The notes under the pieces: model-generated | The model's database searches: none | Told to the model about the DNA's origin: nothing | What the model saw: the letters and a program-made list of their open reading frames with translations, nothing else | NCBI RefSeq assembly: GCF_932526225.1 | Contig: NC_064040.1 | Span: 560,001-624,000 of the forward strand | Length of the DNA: 64,000 bases | Reading direction: 5' to 3' | Source of the DNA: Nematostella vectensis | Lineage: Eukaryota > Cnidaria > Anthozoa > Actiniaria > Edwardsiidae | Part shown: one piece after another, positions 51,298-63,600 of the stretch | How the letters are laid out: each line of letters opens with the position of its first letter | Position numbering within the stretch: position 1 is the stretch's first letter | Program-made: the position numbers and the translations under genes

Positions 51298-54200
51298 GGC
51301 TATTAGCGGGAATCGAACCCAGATCGCTGCGTTAGTAGTCAAGTGCCCGCAACGAAAGACTAACGTGGCATTGCTGAAGGGAAGTGTAATGAAAATTACT
51401 TTTAATACTATTGGTATCGTAAACTATCCCAAGCAAAGTCACCATCGGACTGGAGGTTACATTCGGGAAAAGCTTTAGGGTTACATTCGGGAATTTGTTT
51501 TATGAGTGTAACCTCCAAAAGGTTACAATCGATAATTTTTTTCCGAATGTAAATACCAAAAAGTAACATTAGGAATAATAAAACAGCATACTCGGAAAAA
51601 AAGGTATATCAATCTATCGAGCGCTATGCTCTATGTTAGAATCTACTTAATCAAGTTATCCAAGAAATCTAGTTAGTTCTTGTGTGCATAAAATATGTAC
51701 AGGATCCTGAACAAAGCATGAGCACATCAAAGATGCTGAGAGTACATAAAAATGTCCCTATACCTTCTTTTTATGTCATGACACACCAAGAACAGTATAA
51801 TTAAGTATCGATATTAAAAAAAAAATAAAGAAAAAAAAATAGGCTATCAGCGGGAATCGAACCCGGGTCGCTGCGTTAGTAGTCAAGTGCCCGCAACGAA
51901 AGACTAACGTGGCATTGCTGAAGGTGATTGTAATGAAAATTACTTTTAATACTATTGGTATCGTAAACTATCACAAGCAAAGTCACCATCGGACTGGAGG
52001 TTACATTCGGGAAAAGCTTTAGGGTTACATTCGGGAATTTGTTTTACGAGTGTAACCTCCAAAAGGTTACAATCGATAATTTTTTTTTCAAATGTAAATT
52101 CCAAAAAGTAACATTAGGAAAAATAAAACTGTATACTCGAAAAAAAAGGTATATCAATCTATCGAGCGCTATGCTCTATGTTAGAATCTACTTAATCAAG
52201 TTAACCAAGGAATCTAGTTAGTTCTTGTGTGCATAAAATATGTACAGGATCCTGAACAAAGCATGAGCACATCAAAGATGCTGACAGTACATAAAAATGT
52301 CCCTAAACCTTCTTGTTATGTCATGACACACCAAGAACAGTATAATTAAGTATCGATATTTAAAAAAAAATAAAGAAAAAAAATAGGCTATCAGCGGGAA
52401 TCGAACCCGGGTCGCTGCGTTAGTAGTCAAGTGCCCGCAACGAAAGACTAACGTGGCATTGCTGAAGGGGATTGTAATGAAAATTACTTTTAATACTATT
52501 GGTATCGTAAACTATCCCAAGCAAAGTCACCATCGGACTGGAGGTTACATTCGGGAAAAGCTTCAGGGTTACACTTGGGAATTTGTTTTACGAGTGTAAC
52601 CTCCAAAAGGTTACAATCAATAATTATTTTTCCGAATGTAAATTCCAAAAAGTAACATTAGGAAAAATAAAACAGTATACTCGAAAAAAAAGGTATATCA
52701 ATCTATCGAGCGCTATGCTCTATGTTAGAATCTACTTAATCAAGTTAACCAAGGAATCTAGTTAGTTCTTGTGTGCATAAAATATGTACAGGATCCTGAA
52801 CAAAGCATGAGCACATCAAAGATGCTGAGAGTACATAAAAATGTCCCTATACCTTCTTTTTATGTCATGACACACCAAGAACAGTATAATTAAGTATCGA
52901 TATTAAAAAAAAAATAAAGAAAAAAAAAATAGGCTATCAGCGGGAATCGAACCCGGGTCGCTGCGTTAGTAGTCAAGTGCCCGCAACGAAAGACTAACGT
53001 GGCATTGCTGAAGGGGATTGTAATAAAAATTACTTTTAATACTATTGGTATCGTAAACTATCACAAGCAAAGTCACCATCGGACTGGAGGTTACATTCGG
53101 GAAAAGCTTTAGGGTTACATTCGGGAATTTGTTTTACGAGTGTAACCTCCAAAAGGTTACAATCGATAATTTTTTTTTCGAATGTAAATTCCAAAAAGTA
53201 ACATTAGGAAAAATAAAACAGTATACTCGAAAAAAAAGGTATATCAATCTATCGAGCGCTATGCTCTATGTTAGAATCTACTTAATCAAGTTATCCAAGG
53301 AATCTAGTTAGTTATTGTGTGCATAGAATATGTACAGGATCCTGAACAAAGCATGAGCACATCAAAGATGCTGAGAGTACATAAAAATGTCCCTATACCT
53401 TCTTTTTATGTCATGACACACCAAGAACAGTATAATTAAGTATCGATATTTAAAAAAAAAAATAAAGAAAAAAAAAATAGGCTATCAGCGGGAATCGAAC
53501 CCGGGTCGCTGCGTTAGTAGTCAAGTGCCCGCAACGAAAGACTAACGTGGCATTGCTGAAGGGAATTGTAATGAAAGTTACTTTTAATACTATTGGTATC
53601 GTAAACTATCCCAAGCAAAGTCACCATCGGACTGGAGGTTACATTCGGGAAAAGCTTCAGGGTTACATTCGGGAATTTGTTTTACGAGTGTAACCTCCAA
53701 AAGGTTACAATCGATAATTTTTTTTTCGAATGTAAATTCCAAAAAGTAACATTAGGAAAAATAAAACAGTATACTCGGAAAAAAAGGTATATCAATCTAT
53801 CGAGCGCTATGCTCTATGTTAGAATCTACTTAATCAAGTTTTCCAAGGAATCTAGTTAGTTCTTGTGTGCATAAAATATGTACAGGATCCTGAACAAAGC
53901 ATGAGCACATCAAAGATGCTGAGAGTACATAAAAATGTCCCTATACCTTCTTTTTATGTCATGACACACCAAGAACAGTATAATTAAGTATCGATATTTA
54001 AAAAAAAAAATAAAGAAAAAAAAAGGCTATCTGCGGGAATCGAACCCGGTTCGCTGGGTTAGTAGTCAAGTGCCCGCAACGAAAGACTAACGTGGCATTA
54101 CTGAAGGGAATTGTAATGAAAATTACTTTTAATACTAATGGTATCGTAAACTATCCCAAGCAAAGTCACCATCGGACTGGAGGTTACATTCGGGAAAAGC

Positions 54201-57200
54201 TTCAGGGTTACATTCGGGAATTTGTTTTACGAGTGTAACCTCCAAAAGGTTACCATCGATAATTTTTTTTCCGAATGTAAATTCCAAAAAGTAACATTAG
54301 GAAAAATAAAACAGTATACTCGGAAAAAAAGGTATATCAATCTATCGAGCGCTATGCTCTATGTTAGAATCTACTTAATCAAGTTATCCAAGGAATCTAG
54401 TTAGTTCTTGTGTGCATAAAATATGTACAGGATCCTGAACAAAGTATGAGCACATCAAAGATTCTGAGAGTACATAAAAATGTCCTTATACCTTGTTTTT
54501 ATGTCATGACACACCAAGAACAGTATAATTAAGTATCGATATTTAAAAAAAAATAAAGAAAAAAAAATAGGCTATCAGCGGGAATCGAACCCGGGTCGCT
54601 TCGTTAGTAGTCAAGTGCCCGCAACGAAAGACTAACGTGGCATTGCTGAAGGGAATTGTGATGAAAATTACTTTTAATACTATTGGTATCGTAAACTATC
54701 CCAAGCAAAGTCACCATCGGACTGGAGGTTACATTCGGGAAAAGCTTCAGGGTTACATTCGGGAATTTGTTTTACGAGTGTAACCTCCAAAAGGTTACAA
54801 TCGATAATTTTTTTTTCCGAATGTAAATTCCAAAAAGTAACATTAGGAAAAATAAAACAGTATACTCGAAAAAAAAGGTATATCAATCTATCGAGCGCTA
54901 TGCTCTATGTTAGAATCTAATTAATCAAGTTAACCAAGGAATCTAGTTAGTTCTTGTGTGCATAAAATATGTACAGGATCCTGAACAAAGCATGAGCACA
55001 TCAAAGATGCTGAGAGTACATCAAAATGTCCCTATACCTTCTTTTTATGTCATGACACACCAAGAACAGTATAATTAAGTATCGATATTTAAAAAAAAAT
55101 AAAGAAAAAAAATAGGCTATCAGCGGGAATCGAACCCGGGTCGCTTCGTTAGTAGTCAAGTGCCCGCAACGAAAGACTAACGTGGCATTGCTGAAGGGAA
55201 TTGTGATGAAAATTACTTTTAATACTATTGGTATCGTGAACTATCCCAAGCAAAGTCACCATCGGACTGGAGGTTACATTCGGGAAAAGCTTCAGGGTTA
55301 CATTCGGGAATTTGTTTTACGAGTGTAACCTCCAAAAGGTTACAATCGATAATTTTTTTTTCCGAATGTAAATTCCAAAAAGTAACATTAGGAAAAATAA
55401 AACAGTATACTCGAAAAAAAAGGTATATCAATCTATCGAGCGCTATGCTCTATGTTAGAATCTAATTAATCAAGTTAACCAAGGAATCTAGTTAGTTCTT
55501 GTGTGCATAAAATATGTACAGGATCATGAACAAAGCATGAGCACATCAAAGATGCTGAGAGTACATAAAAATGTCCCTATACCTTCTTGTTATGTCATGA
55601 CACACCAAGAACAGTATAATTAAGTATCGATATTTAAAAAAAAATAAAGAAAAAAAAATAGGCTATCAGCGGGAATCGAACCCCGGTCGCTGCGTTAGTA
55701 GTCAAGTGCCCGCAACAAAAGACTAACGTGGCATTGCTGAAGGGGATTGTAATGAAAATTACTTTTAATACTATTGGTATCGTAAACTATCACAAGCAAA
55801 GTCACCATCGGACTGGAGGTTACATTCGGGAAAAGCTTTAGGGTTACATTCGGGAATTTGTTTTACGAGTGTAACCTCCAAAAGGTTACAATCGATAATT
55901 TTTTTTCCGAATGTAAATTCCAAAAAGTAACATTAGGAATAATAAAACAGCATACTCGGAAAAAAAGGTATATCAATCTATCGAGCGCTATGCTCTATGT
56001 TAGTATATACTTAATCAAGTTATCCAAGGAATCTAGTTAGTTCTTGTGTGCATAAAATATGTACAGGATCCTGAACAAAGCATGAGCACATCAAAGATGC
56101 TGAGAGTACATAAAAATGTCCCTATACCTTCTTGTTATGTCATGACACACCAAGAACAGTATAATTAAGTATCGATATTTAAAAAAAAATAAAGAAAAAA
56201 AATAGGCTATCAGCGGGAATCGAACCCGGGTCGCTGCGTTAGTAGTCAAGTGCCCGCAACGAAAGACTAACGTGGCATTGCTGAAGGGAATTGTAATGAA
56301 AATTACTGTTAATACTATTGGTATCGTAAACTATCCCAAGCAAAGTCACCATCGGACTGGAGGTTACATTCGGGAAAAGCTTCATGGTTACATTCGGGAA
56401 TTTGTTTTACGAGTGTAACCTCCAAAAGGTTACAATCAATAATTTTTTTCCGAATGTAAATTCCACAAAGTAACATTAGGAAAAATAAAACAGTATACTC
56501 GGAAAAAAAGGTATATCAATTTATCGAGCGCTATGCTCTATGTTAGAATCTACTTAATCAAGTTAACCAAGGAATCTAGTTAGTTCTTGTGTGCATAAAA
56601 TATGTACAGGATCCTGAACAAAGCATGAGCACATCAAAGATGCTGAGAGTACATAAAATTTCCCTATACCTTCTTTTTATGTCATGACACACCAAGAACA
56701 GTATAATTAAGTATCGATATTTAAAAAAAATAAAGAAAAAAAAATAGGCTATCAGCGGGAATAGAACCCGGGTCGCTGCGTTAGTAGTCAAGTGCCCGCA
56801 ACGAAAGACTAACGTGGCATTGCTGAAGGGAATTGTAATGAAAATTACTGTTAATACTATTGGTATCGTAAACTATCCCAAGCAAAGTCACCATCGGACT
56901 GGAGGTTACATTCGGGAAAAGCTTCAGGGTTACATTCGGGAATTTGTTTTACGAGTGTAACCTCCAAAAGGTTACAATCAATAATTTTTTTCCGAATGTA
57001 AATTCCACAAAGTAACATTAGGAAAAAAAAAACAGTATACTCGGAAAAAAAGGTATATCAATCTATCGAGCGCTATGCTCTATGTTAGAATCTACTTAAT
57101 CAAGTTATCCAAGGAATCTAGTTAGTTCTTGTGTGCATAGAATATGTACAGGATCCTGAACAAAGCATGAGCACATCAAAGATGCTGAGAGTACATTAAA

Positions 57201-60200
57201 ATGTCCCTATACCTTCTTTTTATGTCATGACACACCAAGAACAGTATAATTAAGTATCGATATTTAAAAAAAAATAAAGAAAAAAAATAGGCTATCAGCG
57301 GGAATCGAACCCGGGTCGCTGCGTTAGTAGTCAAGTGCCCGCAACGAAAGACTAACGTGGCACTGCTGAAGGGAATTGTAATGAAAATTACTTTTAATAC
57401 TATTGGTATCGTAAACTATCCCAAGCAAAGTCACCTTCGGACTGGAGGTTACATTCGGGAAAAGCTTCAGGGTTACATTCGGGAATTTGTTTTACGAGTG
57501 TAACCTCCAAAAGGTTACAATCAATAATTTTTTTTCCGAATGTAAATTCCAAAAAGTAACATTAGGAAAAATAAAACAGTATACTCGAAAAAAAAGGTAT
57601 ATCAATCTATCGAGCGCTATGCTCTATGTTAGAATCTACTTAATCAAGTTAACCAAGGAATCTAGTTAGTTCTTGTGTGCATAAAATATGTACAGGATCC
57701 TGAACAAAGCATGAGCACATCAAAGATGCTGAGAGTACATAAAAATGTCCCTATACCTTCTTGTTATGTCATGACACACCAAGAACAGTATAATTAAGTA
57801 TCGATATTTAAAAAAAATAAAGAAAAAAAAATAGGCTATCAGCGGGAATCGAACCCGGGTCGCTGCGTTAGTAGTCAAGTGCCCGCAACGAAAGACTAAC
57901 GTGGCATTACTGAAGGGAATTGTAATGAAAATTACTTTTAATACTATTGGTATCGTAAACTATCCCAAGCAAAGTCACCATCGGACTGGAGGTTACATTC
58001 GGGAAAAGCTTCAGGGTTACACTCGGGAATTTGTTTTACGAGTGTAACCTCCAAAAGGTTACAATCAATAATTTTTTTTCCGAATGTAAATTCCAAAAAG
58101 TAACATTAGGAAAAATAAAACAGCATACTCGGAAAAAAAGGTATATCAATCTATCGAGCGCTATGCTCTATGTTAGAATCTACTTAATCAAGTTATCCAA
58201 GGAATCTAGTTAGTTCTTGTGTGCATAAAATATGTACAGGATCCTGAACAAAGCATAAGCACATCAAAGATGCTGAGAGTACATAAAAATGTCCCTATAC
58301 CTTCTTGTTATGTCATGACACACCAAGAACAGTATAATTAAGTATCGATATTTAAAAAAAAAATAAAGAAAAAAAATAGGCTATCAGCGGGAATAGAACC
58401 CGGGTCGCTGCGTTAGTAGTCAAGTGCCCGCAACGAAAGACTAACGTGGCATTGCTGAAGGGAATTGTAATGAAAATTACTGTTAATACTATTGGTATCG
58501 TAAACTATCCCAAGCAAAGTCACCATCGGACTGGAGGTTACATTCGGGAAAAGCTTCAGGGTTACATTCGGGAATTTGTTTTACGAGTGTAACCTCCAAA
58601 AGGTTACAATCAATAATTTTTTTTCGGAATGTAAATTCCAAAAAGTAACATTAGGAAAAATAAAACAGTATACTCGGAAAAAAGGTATATCAATCTATCG
58701 AGCGCTATGCTCTATGTTAGAATCTACTTAATCAAGTTATCCAAGAAATCTAGTTAGTTCTTGTGTGCATAGAATATGTGCAGGATCCTGAACAAAGCAT
58801 GAGCACATCAAAGATGCTGAGAGTACATAAAAATGTCCCTATACCTTCTTTTTATGTCATGACACACCAAGAACAGTATAATTAAGTATCGATATTTAAA
58901 AAAAAAAATAAAGAAAAAAAATAGGCTATCAGCGGGGATCGAACCCGGGTCGCTGCGTTAGTAGTCAAGTGCCCGCAACGAAAGACTAACGTGGCATTGC
59001 TGAAGGGAATTGTAATGAAAATTACTTTTAATACTATTGGCATCGTAAACTATCCCAAGCAAAGTCACCATCGGACTGGAGGTTACATTCGGGAAAAGCT
59101 TCAGGGCTACACTCGGGAATTTGTTTTACGAGTGTAACCTCCAAAAGGTTACAATCGATAATTTTTTTTTCGAATGTAAATTCCAAAAAGTAACATTAGG
59201 AAAAATAAAACAGTATACTCGAAAAAAAAGGTATATCAATCTATCGAGCGCTATTCTCTATGTTAGAATCTACTTAATCAAGTTAACCAAGGAATCTAGT
59301 TAGTTCTTGTGTGCATAAAATAGGTACAGGATCCTGAACAAAGCATGAGCACATCAAAGATGCTGAGAGTACATAAAAATGTCCCTATACCTTCTTGTTA
59401 TGTCATGACACACCAAGAACAGTATAATTAAGTATCGATATTTAAAAAAAAAATAAAGAAAAAAAATAGGCTATCAGCGGGAATCGAACCCGGGTCGCTG
59501 CGTTAGTAGTCAAGTGCCCGCAAAGAAAGACTAACGTGGCATTGCTGAAGGGAATTGTAATGAAAATTACTTTTAATACTATTGGTATCGTAAACTATCC
59601 CAAGCAAAGTCACCATCGGACTGGAGGTTACATTCGGGAAAAGCTTCAGGGTTACACTCGGGAATTTGTTTTACGAGTGTAACCTCCAAAAGGTTACAAT
59701 CAATAATTTTTTTTCCGAATGTAAATTCCAAAAAGTAACATTAGGAATAATAAAACAGCATACTCGGAAAAAAAGGTATATCAATCTATCGAGCGCTATG
59801 CTCTATGTTAGAATCTACTTAATCAAGTTATCCAAGGAATCTAGTTAGTTCTTGTGTGCATAAAATATGTACAGGATCCTGAACAAAGCATGAGCACATC
59901 AAAGATGCTGAGAGTACATAAAAATGTCCCTATACCTTCTTTTTATGTCATGACACACCAAGAACAGTATAATTAAGTATCGATATTTAAAAAAAAATAA
60001 AGAAAAAAAATAGGCTATCAGCGGGAATAGAACCCGGGTCGCTGCGTTAGTAGTCAAGTGCCCGCAACGAAAGACTAACGTGGCATTGCTGAAGGGAATT
60101 GTAATGAAAATTACTGTTAATACTATTGGTATCGTAAACTATCCCAAGCAAAGTCACCATCGGACTGGAGGTTACATTCGGGAAAAGCTTCAGGGTTACA

Positions 60201-60557
60201 TTCGGGAATTTGTTTTACGAGTGTAACCTCCAAAAGGTTACAATCAATAATTTTTTTCCGAATGTAAATTCCACAAAGTAACATTAGGAAAAAAAAAACA
60301 GTATACTCGGAAAAAAAGGTATATCAATCTATCGAGCGCTATGCTCTATGTTAGAATCTACTTAATCAAGTTATCCAAGGAATCTAGTTAGTTCTTGTGT
60401 GCATAGAATATGTACAGGATCCTGAACAAAGCATGAGCACATCAAAGATGCTGAGAGTACATAAAAATGTCCCTATACCTTCTTTTTATGTCATGACACA
60501 CCAAGAACAGTATAATTAAGTATCGATATTTAAAAAAAAAATAAAGAAAAAAAAATA
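51298..60557 (+). repeat. Second copy of about 34986-43701 (offset 16312 rising to 16856)
   Basis: Monomers start at 51298, 51842, 52386, 52932, 53480, 54025, 54570, 55115, 55661, 56205, 56747, 57290, 57834, 58379, 58924, 59469 and 60013. The offset to the middle region is 16312 up to 54570 and 16856-16857 after 55661, because one extra monomer (54570/55115) is present here. The unit at 51298 has private changes (CTATTAGCGGG, CCCAGATCG). Units at 56747 and 57290 do not match the equivalent units 39890 and 40435 one for one, so a local exchange occurred. Confidence 0.9.
54570..55660 (+). repeat. Single-monomer duplication within the right copy
   Basis: Units 54570 and 55115 share the rare GGTCGCTTCGTTAG and GAATTGTGATG marks and GAATCTAATTAATC. 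Only one such unit (38257) exists in the middle region. 55115 ends like 38257 (GGATCATG, CTTCTTGTTATG), while 54570 ends with a different tail (ACATCAAAATG, CTTCTTTTTATG), so the tail was replaced or recombined. Confidence 0.85.
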
Positions 60558-60752
60558 GGCTATCAGCGGGAATCGAACCCGGGTCGCTGCGTTAGTAGTC
60601 AAGTGCCCGCAACGAAAGACTAACGTGGCATTGCTGAAGGGAATTGTAATGAAAATTACTTTTAATACTATTGGTATCGTAAACTATCCCAAGCAAAGTC
60701 ACCATCGGACTGGAGGTTACATTCGGGAAAAGCTTCAGGGTTACATTCGGGA
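60558..60752 (+). repeat. Truncated 195-bp monomer (second occurrence)
   Basis: Same deletion fusion as 16828-17022, junction TTACATTCGGGATTCGAACC at about 60752-60754, offset 43730. The left half carries CTTCAGGG here but CTTTAGGG at 16828, so the left flanks have been exchanged with other monomers while the junction was retained. Confidence 0.9.
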
Positions 60753-61283
60753 TTCGAACCCGGGTCGCTGCGTTAGTAGTCAAGTGCCCGCAACGAAAGA
60801 CTAACGTGGCATTGCTGAAGGGAATTGTAATGAAAATTACTTTTAATACTATTGGTATTGTAAACTATCCCAAGCAAAGTCACCATCGGACTGGAGGTTA
60901 CCTTCGGGAAAAGCTTCAGGGTTACATTCGGGAATTTGTTTTACGAGTGTAACCTCCAAAAGGTTACAATCGATAAATTTTTTTCCGAATGTAAATTCCA
61001 AAAAGTAACATTAGGAAAAATAAAACAGTATACTCGGAAAAAAAGGTATATCAATCTATCGAGCGCTATGCTCTATGTTAGAATCTAATTAATCAAGTTA
61101 TCCAAGTAATCTAGTTAGTTCTTGTGTGCATAAAATATGTACAGGATCCTGAACAAAGCATGAGCACATCAAAGATGCTGAGAGTACATCAAAATGTCCC
61201 TATACCTTCTTTTTATGTCATGACCCACCAAGAACAGTATAATTAAGTATCGATATTTGAAAAAAAATAAAGAAACAAAAATA
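60753..61283 (+). repeat. Monomer fused to the second truncated unit (531 bp)
   Basis: Matches 17023-17553 at offset 43730, including GGTTACCTTCGGG, GACCCACCAAG and the AGAAACAAAAATAGG tail. It keeps the consensus CCCGGGTCG where the left copy has CCCTAGTCG. Confidence 0.9.
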
Positions 61284-61760
61284 GGCTATCAGCGGGAATG
61301 CAACCCGGGTCGCTGCGTTAGTAGTCAAGTGTCCGCAACGAAAGACTAACGTGGCATTGCTGAAGGGAATTGTAATGAAAATTACTTTTAATACTATTGG
61401 TATCGTAAACTATCCCAAGAAAAGTCACCATCGGACTGGAGGTTACATTCGGGAAAAGCTTCAGGGTTACATTCGGGAATTTGTTTTACGAGTGTAACCT
61501 CCAAAAGGTTACAATCGATAATTTTTTTTTCGGAATGTAAATTCCAAAAAGTAACATTAGGAAAAATAAAACAGTATACTCGGAAAAAAGGTATATCAAT
61601 CTATCGAGCGCTATGCTCTATGTTAGAATCTACTTAATCAAGTTATCCAAGAAATCTAGTTAGTTCTTGTGTGCATAGAATATGTTCAGGATCCTGAACA
61701 AAGCATGAGCACATCAAAGATGCTGAGAGTACATAAAAATGTCCCTATACCTTCTTTTTA
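61284..61760 (+). repeat. Last direct monomer, cut at the inversion (477 bp)
   Basis: Starts GGCTATCAGCGGGAATGC with GTGTCCGCAACG and CCCAAGAAAAGTC, the same monomer type as 4 and 17554. It is cut after CCTTCTTTTTA, about 70 bp before the expected end, where the sequence switches orientation. GTTCAGGATCC near 61685 replaces the usual GTACAGGATCC or GTGCAGGATCC. Confidence 0.93.
61759..61760. other. Inversion junction of the array
   Basis: Left side: a direct monomer up to CTTCTTTTTA. Right side: a reverse-complement monomer starting inside AAACAAATTCCCG, the complement of CGGGAATTTGTTTTAC. Only TA is shared by both parents at the breakpoint, so the join has 2 bp of microhomology. The two arms are not a perfect palindrome, because they meet at different phases of the monomer (about 477 bp and about 204 bp from the unit start). 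Confidence 0.9.
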
Positions 61761-61963
61761 AAACAAATTCCCGAATGTAACCCTGAAGCTTTTCCCGAAT
61801 GTAACCTCCAGTCCGATGGTGACTTTGCTTGGGATAGTTTACGATACCAATAGTATTAACAGTAATTTTCATTACAATTCCCTTCAGCAATGCCACGTTA
61901 GTCTTTCGTTGCGGGCACTTGACTACTAACGCAGCGACCCGGGTTCGATTCCCGCTGATAGCC
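61761..61963 (-). repeat. Inverted partial monomer next to the junction (203 bp)
   Basis: Contains only the first ~203 bp of the unit in reverse: half of the motif cluster, the conserved spacer and the tRNA-like module. It has the GTTAATAC form of the spacer (AGTATTAACAG on this strand) and an intact B box (GGTTCGATTCC) on the + strand. Confidence 0.93.
61891..61963 (+). pseudogene. tRNA-like 3' half on the + strand
   Basis: Same module as at 11350-11422 but on the + strand because of the inversion: TGCCACG at the 5' side, an intact B box GGTTCGATTCC, then CCGCTGATAGCC and a T run. This copy lies only ~130 bp from the inversion junction. Confidence 0.55.
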
Positions 61964-62506
61964 TATTTTTTTTCTTTATTTTTCTTTAAATATCGATACT
62001 TAATTATACTGTTCTTGGTGTGTCATGACATAAAAAGAAGGTATAGGGACATTTTTATGTACTCTCAGCATCTATGATGTGCTCATGCTTTGTTCAGGAT
62101 CCTGTACATATTTTATGCACACAAGAACTACCTAGATTCCTTGGATAACTTGATTAAGTAGATTCTAACATAGAGCATAGCGCTCGATAGATTGATATAC
62201 CTTTTTTACCGAGTATACTGTTTTATTTTCCTAATGTTACTTTTTGGAATTTACATTCGGAAAAAAAATTATCGATTGTAACCTTTTGGAGGTTACACTC
62301 GTAAAACATTGTCCCGAATGTAACCCTGAAGCTTTTCCCGAATGTAACCTCCAATCCGATGGTGACTTTGCTTGGGATAGTTTACGATACCAATAGTATT
62401 AAAAGTAATTTTCATTACAATTCCCTTCAGCAATGCCACGTTAGTCTTTCGTTGCGGGCACTTGACTACTACCGCAGCGACCCGGGTTCGATTCCAGCTG
62501 ATAGCC
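61964..62506 (-). repeat. Inverted full monomer (543 bp)
   Basis: A complete unit in reverse. Private variants include ATCTATGATGTG, CTACCTAGATTCC and AACATTGTCCCGAATG. The tRNA-like end is CCAGCTGATAGCC, equivalent to the GGCTATCAGCTGG start also seen in direct units 3222, 9168, 21869 and 45828. Confidence 0.93.
62434..62506 (+). pseudogene. tRNA-like 3' half on the + strand
   Basis: Intact B box. The second T-stem strand reads CCAGC and not CCCGC, which weakens the T-stem further. CTACCGC replaces CTAACGC in the anticodon-arm-like part and breaks the 7-bp inverted repeat. Confidence 0.5.
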
Positions 62507-63053
62507 TATTTTTTTTTCTTTATTTTTTTTTTTTTAAATATCGATACTTAATTATACTGTTCTTGGTGTGTCATGACATAAAAAGAAGGTATAGGGACAT
62601 TTTTATGTACTCTCAGCATCTTTGATGTGCTCATGCTTTGTTCAGGATTATGTACATATTCTATGCACACAAGAACTAACTAGATTCCTTGGATAACTTG
62701 ATTAAGTAGATTCTAACATAGAGCATAGCGCTGGATAGATTGATATACCTTTTTTCCGAGTATACTGTTTTATTTTTCCTAATGTTACTTTTTGGAATTT
62801 ACATTCGGAAAAAAATTATTGATTGTAACCTTTTGGAGGTTACACTCGTAAAACAAATTCCCGAATGTAACCCTGAAGCTTTTCCCGAATGTAACCTCCA
62901 GTCCGATGGTGACTTTGCTTGGGATAGTTTACGATACCAATAGTATTAACAGTAATTTTCATTACAATTCCCTTCAGCAATGCCACGTTAGTCTTTCGTT
63001 GCGGGCACTTGACTACTACCGCAGCGACCCGGGTTCGATTCCAGCTGATAGCC
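62507..63053 (-). repeat. Inverted full monomer (547 bp)
   Basis: A complete unit in reverse. Marks: GGATTATGTAC (BamHI palindrome lost), GCGCTGGATAG, AAATTATTGATTG, and CTACCGCAGCG together with CCAGCTGATAGCC at the tRNA-like end. Confidence 0.93.
62981..63053 (+). pseudogene. tRNA-like 3' half on the + strand
   Basis: Same CCAGC and CTACCGC changes as the copy at 62434, so the two inverted units share a recent ancestor. B box intact and T run downstream. Confidence 0.5.
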
Positions 63054-63600
63054 TATTTTTTTTCTTTATTTTTTTTTTTTTAATATCGATACTTAATTAT
63101 ACTGTTCTTGGTGTGTTATGACATAAAAAGAAGGTATAGGGACATTTTTATGTACTCTCAGCATCTTTGATGTGCTCATGCTTTCTTCAGGATCCTGTAC
63201 ATATTTTATGCACACAAGAACTAACTAGATTCCTTGGATAACTTGATTAAGTAGATTCTAACATAGAGCATAGCGCTCGATAGATTGATATACCTTTTTT
63301 TCCGAGTATACTGTTTTATTATTCCTAATGTTACTTTTTGGAATTTACATTCGGAAAAAAAATTATTGATTGTAACCTTTTGGAGGTTACATTCGTAAAA
63401 CAAATTCCCGAGTGTAACCCTGAAGCTTTTCCCGAATGTAACCTCCAGTCCGATGGTGACTTTGCTTGGGATAGTTTACGATACCAATAGTATTAAAAGT
63501 AATTTTCATTACAATTCCCTTCAGCACTGCCACGTTAGTCTTTCGTTGCGGGCACTTGACTACTAACCCAGCGACCCGGATTCGATTCCCGCTGATAGCC
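63054..63600 (-). repeat. Inverted full monomer (547 bp)
   Basis: A complete unit in reverse. Marks: GTGTTATGACAT, CTTTCTTCAGG, GGAGGTTACATTCGTAAAAC (the minus-strand motif copy converted toward the GTTACATTCG form), CAGCACTGCC and CTAACCCAGCG. Its B box reads GATTCGATTCC, a change at the conserved first G. Confidence 0.93.
63528..63600 (+). pseudogene. tRNA-like 3' half with altered B box
   Basis: Reads CCCGGATTCGATTCC: the normally invariant first G of the B box (last base of the T-stem 5' strand) is A. CTAACCC replaces CTAACGC. This copy is less likely to bind TFIIIC than its neighbours. Confidence 0.45.

Larger units (their letters stand above)
1..61760 (+). repeat. Main head-to-tail satellite array, ~547-bp monomer, about 115 units
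   Basis: The same ~547-bp sequence repeats without interruption. Anchors GGCTATCAGCGGG, AAAAGCTTCAGGG, CAGGATCCTG and TATCGATA recur in the same order in essentially every unit. Full units mostly measure 543-550 bp, and most differences are in two homopolymer runs (an A-rich tract at the unit end and a T run near the middle) plus scattered substitutions. Exceptions are four 484-bp deletion units and two 195-bp truncated units, listed separately. No interspersed gene, transposon or unique DNA is visible. The strand is a convention: the + strand is the one reading GGCTATC...A-tract. Which strand, if any, is transcribed is unknown. Confidence 0.99.

Noticed and set aside
1-61760. CRISPR array
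   Set aside because: The repeat is ~547 bp with no short repeat/unique spacer alternation and no cas genes.
1-61760. Tandem 5S rRNA, snRNA or histone gene cluster, which can have periods near 500 bp
   Set aside because: No 5S internal control region, snRNA core or histone-like reading frame is recognisable in the monomer.
61759-61760. Declaring the orientation switch an assembly artefact
   Set aside because: The arms join out of phase and the inverted units have private variants, which does not fit a simple foldback. It also cannot be proven real from sequence alone, so it is reported as a finding to test.
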